Below are positions 32,939 to 39,647 of a DNA stretch of 59,431 bases, piece after piece. Within the stretch, counting starts at the first letter, position 1, and each line of letters begins with the position of its first letter. The stretch covers positions 1-59,431 of the forward strand of contig JAIOPV010000221.1 of the NCBI GenBank assembly GCA_021413735.1. Direction: 5' to 3'. The DNA comes from Planctomycetota bacterium. GTDB taxonomy: Bacteria; Planctomycetota; Planctomycetia; Gemmatales; Gemmataceae. Both the position numbers and the translations under genes were made by a program. The notes beneath the pieces were generated by a model. That model was not told the DNA's origin, searched no databases, and saw nothing but the letters and a program-made list of their open reading frames with translations.

Positions 32939-34207
32939 ATGAAACGTCTGTTCGTTCTCGCTGCGTTGATCGCCGTTGTGGCGTTCACAACGCCAGCTCG
33001 TCAAGCCGCCAGGGCCGATGAACCGAAGGCCGGCAAAGACTTCTTCTTCAAGCCCAACGACCGCATCGTATTCCTCGGCGACAGCATCACCGCACAGTAT
33101 CAGTATTCGTCGTACATCGAACTGTACCTCACCACCCGCTTCCCCGAAGGCAACTTCACCTTCCTCAACGCGGGCATCGGCGGCGACACCGCGAACGGCG
33201 GAGCAGGTCGTTTCCAGCGCAGCGTTCTCGACGAGAAGCCCACGGCCGTCACGATCAACTTCGGCATGAACGACGGCGGCTACGGCAAGTTCAACCCCGC
33301 CGGCAACAAACTGTTCGTTGAGAAGACGAAGGCCATGCTCGACATGGCGAAGAAAGCGAACGTGCGGGTGGCGCTGTTGTCGCCGAACGCCGTGGATCGC
33401 CGCAACAAGAGCAACGGTGCCGAGTACGTCGAGACGCAGAAGCAGTTCTACGCTCCGCTGAAAGACATCGCCGCTGAGTACGGAACTGCATTCGTCGATC
33501 AGTACGCGATCACTCGCGCCGCGACCGATGCGATGGAGAAGGATGACCCGATGGCCAAGAAGGCTGTGCCGTATCCCGATGGCTTCCACACCGGCCCTCC
33601 GGGTGGGTTGCTCATGGCGGGTGCGATCCTCACGGGGCTGCACGCGCCTGCGGTCGTGAGCAAAGCTGAAGTGAACGCGACCACTTCGCAAGCCAAAACG
33701 AGCGGTTGCAAAGTCGATGAAGTGAAGGCAACCGATAGCGGCGTGACGTTCACTCGCACCGATGCCGCGTTGCCGCTCCCGGTTCAGAAAGAGTGGCTGA
33801 CAATGCTGCCGTACATGAACGAGTTGAAGGATCTGAACTGGTACGGTCTCACCGTGAAGGGGCTCAAGGAAGGCGACTACACGGTCAGCGTTGATGGGGT
33901 CGCGGTTGGCAAGTATTCGGCGAAGGAACTGGACGCGGGCGTGAACCTGGGGAACGTGCAGGTTGGTCCGATCTGGGAACAGGGGAACAAGGTTCTTCAG
34001 GCGATCAACGCGAAGAACGGCATGGTGTCGCAACGGTTCTTCAGCGTGGTGCTTTTCAACGCACCGGATTGGCTGGCAGACGTGGCCGCGGAGCGAAAGG
34101 CTGCGGAACTGAAGAAGCGAATGGATAAGATCGACGCGGCCCAGGCTGAAATCTACAAGCTGGCGAAGCCTGTCGCCCACAAGTTCGAGATTGCTCCGGC
34201 GAAGTGA
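32939..34207 (+). CDS. Exported SGNH/GDSL hydrolase
   Basis: 422 aa with a signal peptide (VLAALIAVVAFTTPARQAARA). Block I is IVFLGDSITAQY with the nucleophile Ser, block II has NAGIGGDTANGG, block III GMNDGGYG, and block V the Asp/His pair in YPDGFHTGPPGG. It probably removes acyl groups from polysaccharides or lipids outside the cytoplasm. The C-terminal 170 residues form an extra domain not seen in minimal family members. The gene is single, between two hairpins. Confidence 0.9.
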   Translation: MKRLFVLAALIAVVAFTTPARQAARADEPKAGKDFFFKPNDRIVFLGDSITAQYQYSSYIELYLTTRFPEGNFTFLNAGIGGDTANGGAGRFQRSVLDEKPTAVTINFGMNDGGYGKFNPAGNKLFVEKTKAMLDMAKKANVRVALLSPNAVDRRNKSNGAEYVETQKQFYAPLKDIAAEYGTAFVDQYAITRAATDAMEKDDPMAKKAVPYPDGFHTGPPGGLLMAGAILTGLHAPAVVSKAEVNATTSQAKTSGCKVDEVKATDSGVTFTRTDAALPLPVQKEWLTMLPYMNELKDLNWYGLTVKGLKEGDYTVSVDGVAVGKYSAKELDAGVNLGNVQVGPIWEQGNKVLQAINAKNGMVSQRFFSVVLFNAPDWLADVAAERKAAELKKRMDKIDAAQAEIYKLAKPVAHKFEIAPAK

Positions 34208-34214
34208 GTAGGGC

Positions 34215-34291
34215 TTTGCGAGCCACGGGGTTTACCCCCGTGGTCTTTTCTTGACCCAAGCGCCACGGGGATTAACCCCGTGGCTCGCAAA
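34215..34291. terminator. Double hairpin with 16-bp outer arms
   Basis: Outer arms TTTGCGAGCCACGGGG (34215-34230) and its inverse at 34276-34291. Each half also folds alone (CCACGGGG-TTTA-CCCCCGTGG and CCACGGGG-ATTA-ACCCCGTGG). It follows the SGNH hydrolase stop and lies 29 bp before truncated flavoprotein copy A. Confidence 0.75.
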
Positions 34292-34320
34292 ACAATTCTC
34301 TCGTCCCACGAGACAAGGGC

Positions 34321-34488
34321 ATGCCCACGTTCGACTGGGACGCGGTAATCGTCGGTGCGGGAGCGGCCGGGCTGATGGCCGCGATTCGCGCCGCCGAACG
34401 CGGACGCCGTGTGCTGCTCCTCGAAAAAGGGAAGAAGCCCGGCGTCAAGATTCTGATGAGCGGCGGGACGCAGTGCGAAAGGATTTAA
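34321..34488 (+). pseudogene. Truncated flavoprotein N-terminus, copy A
   Basis: A 55-codon reading frame that copies the first 50 residues of the intact flavoprotein at 35885: the FAD/NAD Rossmann motif VIVGAGAAGLMAAI, then VLLLEKGKKPGVKILMSGGT. It then changes to QCERI and stops. It cannot bind FAD alone in the normal way, because only one beta-alpha-beta unit is present. Differences from copy B are mostly synonymous (about 17 synonymous, 4 amino-acid changes). It is either a relic once under protein-level selection or a short expressed peptide. The SUKH gene follows 33 bp later. Confidence 0.85.
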
Positions 34489-34521
34489 CGTGACTTTTCC
34501 AATCGGCTGGAAGGCTGCTGT

Positions 34522-34947
34522 ATGAAGAAGTTGCGTGCACTCGTGCTGGGTGGCGGGCACCAATGGGATGGGGACGTACCAGCATCCCCCGGTGAGATGG
34601 CGGACTTGATAGCTTGGTCGCCCGTCCCATTGCCTGCAGAGTATTTGGAGTTACTCCGACTCAGCAATGGTGGACATGCCTCGCTCGCTGGATACCCCAG
34701 CTACTCTCGCATTTGGCCGGCTCAAACGGCGATTGAATCTAACCAAGACTATGAAGTCCCGGAGTGGGTTCCGGGATTCGTGGCTTTTGGAGATGACGGT
34801 GGCGAGGTTCTCATCGGGTTCGACACTCGGGCTGGCTCGCCCTACCCTGTTCGGGCTGTGCCGTTCGTCCCTATGGCATGGTCGGATGCGACCGATGTCG
34901 CTGGCGACTTCAAAGAGTTCATCGGCCGTCTGCTTCCGAGCGGATGA
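34522..34947 (+). CDS. SMI1/KNR4 (SUKH) family protein
   Basis: 141 aa. The pattern PLPAEYLELLRLSNGGHASL, then VPGFVAFGDDGGEVLIGFDT and a C-terminal DFKEFIGRLL, matches the SUKH/SMI1-KNR4 superfamily. Members often act as immunity proteins against nuclease or deaminase toxins of polymorphic toxin systems, and planctomycetes carry many orphans. No toxin gene is visible next to it. It sits between two truncated copies of a flavoprotein N-terminus, 33 bp after one and 30 bp before the other. That suggests the group moved or was duplicated together. Confidence 0.8.
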   Translation: MKKLRALVLGGGHQWDGDVPASPGEMADLIAWSPVPLPAEYLELLRLSNGGHASLAGYPSYSRIWPAQTAIESNQDYEVPEWVPGFVAFGDDGGEVLIGFDTRAGSPYPVRAVPFVPMAWSDATDVAGDFKEFIGRLLPSG

Positions 34948-34977
34948 TACAGCGATCTCAGGTCGTTTGGTGCGATG

Positions 34978-35145
34978 ATGCCAGTTTTCAACTACGACGC
35001 GGTAATCGTCGGTGCTGGTGCGGCAGGTCTGATGGCCGCGATCCGTGCCGCCGAGCGTGGCCGTCGGGTGCTGCTGTTGGAAAAGGGTAAGAAGCCCGGC
35101 GTCAAGATTCTGATGAGCGGTGGGACGCGGTGCGAAAGGATTTAA
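34978..35145 (+). pseudogene. Truncated flavoprotein N-terminus, copy B
   Basis: A second 55-codon copy (ATG at 34978, with another ATG at 34975). It differs from A by V for T at residue 3, N for D, Y for W, and R for Q near the end, plus many silent changes. The end RCERI and TAA are the same as in A. The last 21 nt (35131-35151) are identical to 34474-34494, while the coding part is much more diverged. The DNA after it to 35267 holds no clear gene. Confidence 0.85.
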
Positions 35146-35267
35146 CGTGACAACGCTGGATGCCCCTAATACGCTGATTTCTCGGTGGTTTCATTACTCC
35201 GTGGAGTGCGGTCGCGTGAAAACGGCTTTCCTCGACAGACGCCCAAAATTTCTGCTGCTAGACAAAT

Positions 35268-35675
35268 TCACTGCCTGACTTTGGCTTCCATTGCGTCAGC
35301 AGCCTCCCTCGCGTTCTTTAGCTTGTCCTCAATCAGCTTTATGGTTTCGGGCTTTACGGATGGCGAGAGACGCCGGAGGGCTTCCACTTGCTTGTCCCAT
35401 AGTTGACGCTGGCGATTCAGGGACACCAATATGGCCGTTCGGTGCCTCTCTTTTTGGTCAGGTGCGGACTCATCGAAGTCTATCAGCAAATTGTTGAAGT
35501 TCTGCGTTTCGGCCGCAGAGTCTTTCATCAGGTCGTCTAGCGATTTGTCAACCACTTCCTGCGTCATCGACTGTTTGAAAGCTGGTGTTCGCAGGAAGTC
35601 CACTTTGGTGGTCTGAGGCGGCTTCTTGCTACACCCGAATGCCACGATCAGACCAAGAGCGATTGCCGCACGCAT
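35268..35675 (-). CDS. Small putative lipoprotein
   Basis: 135 aa from the ATG at 35675. A signal peptide ends in a lipobox-like LIVAFGC (Phe at -2 is unusual), followed by SKKPPQ. The mature part is charged and helical (KSLDDLMKDSAAETQNFNN, LNRQRQLWDKQVEALRRL, KNAREAADAMEAKVRQ), with likely coiled coil. No family is recognised. It lies on the opposite strand between truncated copy B and the intact flavoprotein. Confidence 0.65.
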   Translation of the reverse strand: MRAAIALGLIVAFGCSKKPPQTTKVDFLRTPAFKQSMTQEVVDKSLDDLMKDSAAETQNFNNLLIDFDESAPDQKERHRTAILVSLNRQRQLWDKQVEALRRLSPSVKPETIKLIEDKLKNAREAADAMEAKVRQ

Positions 35676-35884
35676 GAGGGAGCCTCTGGAGTTTGGAGAA
35701 GGAAGCAGGCGGACTGTCCCTCTCGTGAGACATGATAACACTGGAACCCGCACGCAATCGACACTTTCGTTTTTCGTGTCTGCGGTGCCCGTCACTCCTT
35801 CCTACCACACCCGCCACTGCCGCAAGTTCGACAGGAAGGATAAGCCTTATCATGTCCGGTGGGTCAACCTGCTGGGGAAACGTC

Positions 35885-37120
35885 ATGCCGTTCGATTACG
35901 ATGCGATCATCGTTGGAGCCGGTGCGGCCGGGCTGATGGCCGCGATTCATGCTGCCGAGCGGGGTCGTCGTGTGCTGCTATTGGAGAAGGGAAAAAAGCC
36001 GGGTGTAAAAATTTTGATGAGCGGAGGAACTCGCTGCAACATCACCCACGACTGCGATTCTCGCGGAATCATCGCCGCGTTCGGACCCAACGGCAAGTTC
36101 CTCCATTCCGCTCTCGCTCAACTCGGGCCACGCGAAACGGTTAGCTTCTTCGAGGCTGAAGGCGTCGCCACGAAGGTCGAAGACACCGGCAAGGTCTTTC
36201 CCGTCAGCGATCGCGCTGTCGATGTCCTCGATGCGTTGCTTCGTCGGCTCTCGCGAAGTGGAGCAAAGCTGAGCCTCCTCGAGCCGATGCGCGAACTTCA
36301 CGCACAACCCGACGGCGGCTTCCGCATCGTCACGCCGAACCGCACCATCACCGCCGAGAAGGTACTCATCACAACGGGCGGGCGTTCGTTTCCTGGTTGC
36401 GGCACCACTGGCGATGGCTACGGATTCGCGGCCGCGTTCGGTCACACGATCTTGCCGCAAACGCCGGCACTCGTGCCGCTGCGGGTGCAACCCGAATGGG
36501 TCGGCGAACTGCGCGGCATCACGCTTCCCGACGCGAACCTGAAGGTGCTTGGCCCCGATAACAAGAAGCTCACCTCGCGGCGCGGCTCGATGCTGTTCGC
36601 GCACTTCGGACTCACCGGTCCCGCTCCGCTCGATGTGAGCCGAGCCGTCAGCGGACATCCGGAACCGACGTCGCTCATCCTCGAAGTGGATTTGCTGCCG
36701 AACGAGACGGAACAGGCGTTCGACGAGTTCGTGCAACTTCAGACCTCGACGAACGGGAAGCAGCTTCTTGCGGGCGTGCTTTCGACCAAGATTCCCAGAC
36801 GAATCGCGGATCAGTTATTGGTGCTGTGCGGCTTATCGTTGACACGCACGGCCGCGGCACTGAGCCGCCCCGATCGGTTGAAGCTGGTCGCGGCGACGAA
36901 GCGGTTACGGCTTCCGTTGCGTGGCACGCTCGGCTTCGAGAAAGCCGAAGTGACGGCTGGCGGCGTGCTGCTCGATGAGGTTGACTCGAAGACGATGCAG
37001 AGCAAGAAGCAAGCAGGGTTGTACTTCGCGGGGGAAGTGCTCGATCTCGACGGCTGGATCGGCGGCTACAACTTTCAGTCGGCGTGGAGTACAGGCTGGC
37101 TCGCGGGTCGCGAACTGTGA
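35885..37120 (+). CDS. FAD-dependent oxidoreductase, HI0933/BaiN-like
   Basis: 411 aa from the ATG at 35885; an upstream extension of 51 codons lacks similarity and was rejected. The FAD motif IIVGAGAAGLMAAIHAAERG is at residue 8. SGGTRCNITHDC is the family's signature after the Rossmann unit, with FVSDRA-like text following. The C-terminal block LYFAGEVLDLDGWIGGYNFQ and SAWSTG matches the HI0933/BaiN family. Known members reduce bile-acid intermediates or act on unknown substrates. It is the full-length parent of two truncated copies upstream (34321 and 34978). Confidence 0.9.
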   Translation: MPFDYDAIIVGAGAAGLMAAIHAAERGRRVLLLEKGKKPGVKILMSGGTRCNITHDCDSRGIIAAFGPNGKFLHSALAQLGPRETVSFFEAEGVATKVEDTGKVFPVSDRAVDVLDALLRRLSRSGAKLSLLEPMRELHAQPDGGFRIVTPNRTITAEKVLITTGGRSFPGCGTTGDGYGFAAAFGHTILPQTPALVPLRVQPEWVGELRGITLPDANLKVLGPDNKKLTSRRGSMLFAHFGLTGPAPLDVSRAVSGHPEPTSLILEVDLLPNETEQAFDEFVQLQTSTNGKQLLAGVLSTKIPRRIADQLLVLCGLSLTRTAAALSRPDRLKLVAATKRLRLPLRGTLGFEKAEVTAGGVLLDEVDSKTMQSKKQAGLYFAGEVLDLDGWIGGYNFQSAWSTGWLAGREL

Positions 37121-37179
37121 ACGTGGTATCGGATTCGTAGAATGCCCGCGTCCTTTCGCACTCGCAGGAGCAATTGACG

Positions 37180-38484
37180 ATGGCCGATATCCGGGGTTTC
37201 CGTGGGTTCCGTTACGATCTCGGGCAGGTGGGTTCGCTCTCCGATGTGGTCGCGCCGCCTTACGATGTGGTCGATGCCGCACTCCAGAAGCAGCTTTACG
37301 ACCAGAGCAAGTACAACGCGATTCGCCTCGAACTCACGAAAGACGAGCCGACCGACGACGAGACGGAGAACCGCTACACCCGCGCTGCCGGCACGCTCCG
37401 TGAGTGGATCGCCGAGAATGTGCTGCGTCAGGACACGTCACGCGCTCTGTACATCTACGAACAAACCTTCACGGTCGAAGGCCAAGAATACACCCGTCGC
37501 GGGTTCCTCGCTCGCGTTCGCCTCGAACCGTTCGGCCAAGGGAAGATCTACGCTCACGAACAGACGATGTCCGGGCCGAAGGCCGACCGCCTGAAGCTGT
37601 ATCAGGCCACGAATTTCAACCTGTCGCCGATCTTCGGACTGTACCCCGATCGCGACGGCGAGGTCTCGCGTATCCTCGATCCGTTCACGCTGAAGAACCC
37701 GCCCGTTGTCGCGAAGGATCACCTCGGCGTCACGAATCGGCTGTGGACGATCACCGATTCGCACGCGATCAGCACGCTCATCGGGCTGATGGGGCCGAAG
37801 CCGGTGTACATCGCCGACGGCCACCATCGCTACGAAACCGGCGTGAAGTACCTCGAAGAAAAGAAGGCTGCGGGGGAAGTGGCCGACAACGAAGCCGCGC
37901 CGAACTTCACACTGATGATGCTCGTCGGCATGGCCGATCCTGGGCTTATCATTCTGCCGACGCACCGGCTATTCAGCGGCCTTGATGGCGTCACGTCCGA
38001 CCTGATGGAGAAGGTGCTTTCGGAGCACTTCGACATTGTCGAACGTACCGGCACCGACGCGAAGGCGGCGTGGGATCACATCCAGATGGACGGCTCGCAG
38101 TCAGCGCTCGGCTTCGGCACGGTTTCGGATGGGAAGTGGTTCGTGGCGAAGCTGCGTGACGCGAAAGTGATGGCGGAAGTGGCTCCCGATCAGAGCGAAG
38201 AATGGCGTGGTCTTGGCGTGAGCATTCTTCACAAGCTCGTCATGGATCGCCTCGTTGCCGAGAAACTCGGCGGCACACCATTGTGCCGGTACGTTCACCT
38301 GCTGAACGAAGTGACGGACGCGGTCGCTGCGAAGTCGTGTCAGCTTGCGGTGCTGGTGCCACCCGCGACGATGGGGCATGTCGAGCAGATCGCGGGGCAC
38401 CTGGAAAAGATGCCGGCGAAATCGACGTACTTCTATCCGAAGCTGCTGACGGGAATGGTCTTCAACTCGCTGAAGAAAGACTGA
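37180..38484 (+). CDS. DUF1015 family protein
   Basis: 434 aa from the ATG at 37180, with AGGAG ten bases upstream. The N-terminus (VVAPPYDVVDAALQKQLYDQ) and SKYNAIRLEL match DUF1015. The motif VYIADGHHRYETGVKYLEE is the family's best conserved block. The central PFGQGKIYAHEQTMSGPKAD also fits. Members are often annotated as HTH-type or SpoOJ-like, but their true role is uncertain; a recent link to lactate or amino-acid kinase activity is possible. No partner gene is visible. The gene ends exactly at the left arm of a 163-bp palindrome. Confidence 0.88.
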   Translation: MADIRGFRGFRYDLGQVGSLSDVVAPPYDVVDAALQKQLYDQSKYNAIRLELTKDEPTDDETENRYTRAAGTLREWIAENVLRQDTSRALYIYEQTFTVEGQEYTRRGFLARVRLEPFGQGKIYAHEQTMSGPKADRLKLYQATNFNLSPIFGLYPDRDGEVSRILDPFTLKNPPVVAKDHLGVTNRLWTITDSHAISTLIGLMGPKPVYIADGHHRYETGVKYLEEKKAAGEVADNEAAPNFTLMMLVGMADPGLIILPTHRLFSGLDGVTSDLMEKVLSEHFDIVERTGTDAKAAWDHIQMDGSQSALGFGTVSDGKWFVAKLRDAKVMAEVAPDQSEEWRGLGVSILHKLVMDRLVAEKLGGTPLCRYVHLLNEVTDAVAAKSCQLAVLVPPATMGHVEQIAGHLEKMPAKSTYFYPKLLTGMVFNSLKKD

Positions 38485-38646
38485 AAGACATAGCCACGGA
38501 TGAACACAGATGAAACACGGATAAGGCAAAGAGACATTGTTCAAAAGACAACCCCCACAGCGACGAGACTGCGGGGGTTTCAACAATGGCTCTCTGCTTG
38601 TTGTCTTATCCGTGTTTCATCTGTGTTCATCCGTGGCTATGTCTTT
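38484..38646. repeat. Large palindrome with perfect 42-bp arms
   Basis: Arms 38484-38525 and 38605-38646 are perfect inverted copies beginning AAAGACATAGCCACGGATGA. The 79-bp centre has its own nested stems (ACATTGTT / AACAATG, CCCCCACAG / CTGCGGGGG). It fills the gap between convergent genes. The CCACGGATGAACACAGAT text is a widespread dispersed motif in environmental genomes. Confidence 0.95.
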
Positions 38647-38651
38647 GTTTT

Positions 38652-39548
38652 TCACCGCTTCGGTCGTGTCGCGATGGCCTTGCGGATCAGCCCCAGCACT
38701 TCCTCACGTTCGGCTCCGACGAGCGACAGCCGCGGCGCCCGACACACTTCCGTGCCATAGCCACACTCCGCAGACGCGAGCTTGATGTACTGCACCAACT
38801 TCACATGCGTATCGAGGTGCAACAACGGCGTGTACCACCGATAGATTTCGAGTGCTTCCTTCCACTTCCCGGCAGACGCCAGATCCCAGATCATGCGGTT
38901 CTCGTGCGGGAACGCATTCACCAGGCCCGAAATCCAACCGACCGCCCCGAGCATCATGCATTCCAGGAACAGGTCATCGACGCCCGCGAACAGCGGGTAG
39001 CGGTTGCCCACGAGGTTGATGATGTCCGTGATGCGTCGCGGGTTGTCGCTCGATTCCTTGATGCACGCGAACTTCGGCTCGTCGGCCATTTCCGCGAACA
39101 TCTCCGGCGTGATGTCCACCTTGTACGCGGGCGGATTGTTGTAAATCATGATCGGCAGGTCGGTCGCCTTCGCAACAGTGCGGAAGTGTGCGATCGTCTC
39201 ACGCGAGTCGGTCTTGTAGACCATCGCCGGCAGCACCATCAGCCCGTCGGCACCGAGCTTCGCGGCTTCGGCTGCCCAACGACACGCGCCGGCCGTGGTG
39301 TACTCGGCCACGCCGGTCAGGACCGGCACCCGCTTCTTCACATGATCGACCGTCGCCTTGAAGAGTTCGCGCTTCTCGTTGATGTCGAGCGTCGTGTTCT
39401 CGCCGACGCTGCCGAGCATCACTAAGCCGTGAACGCCTGCAGCGAGCATCGCGTCGATGTGACTGAGTGTGCCAGGGACGTTGAGCGATTGGTCAGCGTT
39501 GAACTGCGTGCAGACGGCAGGGAATACCCCACCCCAAGTCACCTTCAT
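38652..39548 (-). CDS. Dihydrodipicolinate synthase/N-acetylneuraminate lyase family aldolase
   Basis: 298 aa. Type I aldolase of the DapA/NanA superfamily: the carboxylate-binding motif GSVGENTTL, the tyrosine block PIMIYNNPPAYKVD and the Schiff-base lysine in FACIKESSDNPRR are present. The GVDDLFLECMMLGAVGWISG block follows. The substrate is unclear. True DapA usually has a GTTGE motif where this has GSVGE, so a sugar-acid or hydroxyproline-pathway aldolase is as likely. It converges on DUF1015 across the palindrome. Confidence 0.85.
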   Translation of the reverse strand: MKVTWGGVFPAVCTQFNADQSLNVPGTLSHIDAMLAAGVHGLVMLGSVGENTTLDINEKRELFKATVDHVKKRVPVLTGVAEYTTAGACRWAAEAAKLGADGLMVLPAMVYKTDSRETIAHFRTVAKATDLPIMIYNNPPAYKVDITPEMFAEMADEPKFACIKESSDNPRRITDIINLVGNRYPLFAGVDDLFLECMMLGAVGWISGLVNAFPHENRMIWDLASAGKWKEALEIYRWYTPLLHLDTHVKLVQYIKLASAECGYGTEVCRAPRLSLVGAEREEVLGLIRKAIATRPKR

Positions 39549-39647
39549 GGGAACTCCTTCAAAGCTGCGGATTGGTGATTGAGAATTGGGCGCTATGTCG
39601 CAAGCGGCTTTGAGGAGACAGCCCTCTTGCGGCGTAACACAATCAGC

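Noticed and set aside
35732-35884. Upstream extension of the intact flavoprotein gene
   Set aside because: The truncated copies A and B begin at the position corresponding to 35885, and the 51 extra codons show no family similarity.
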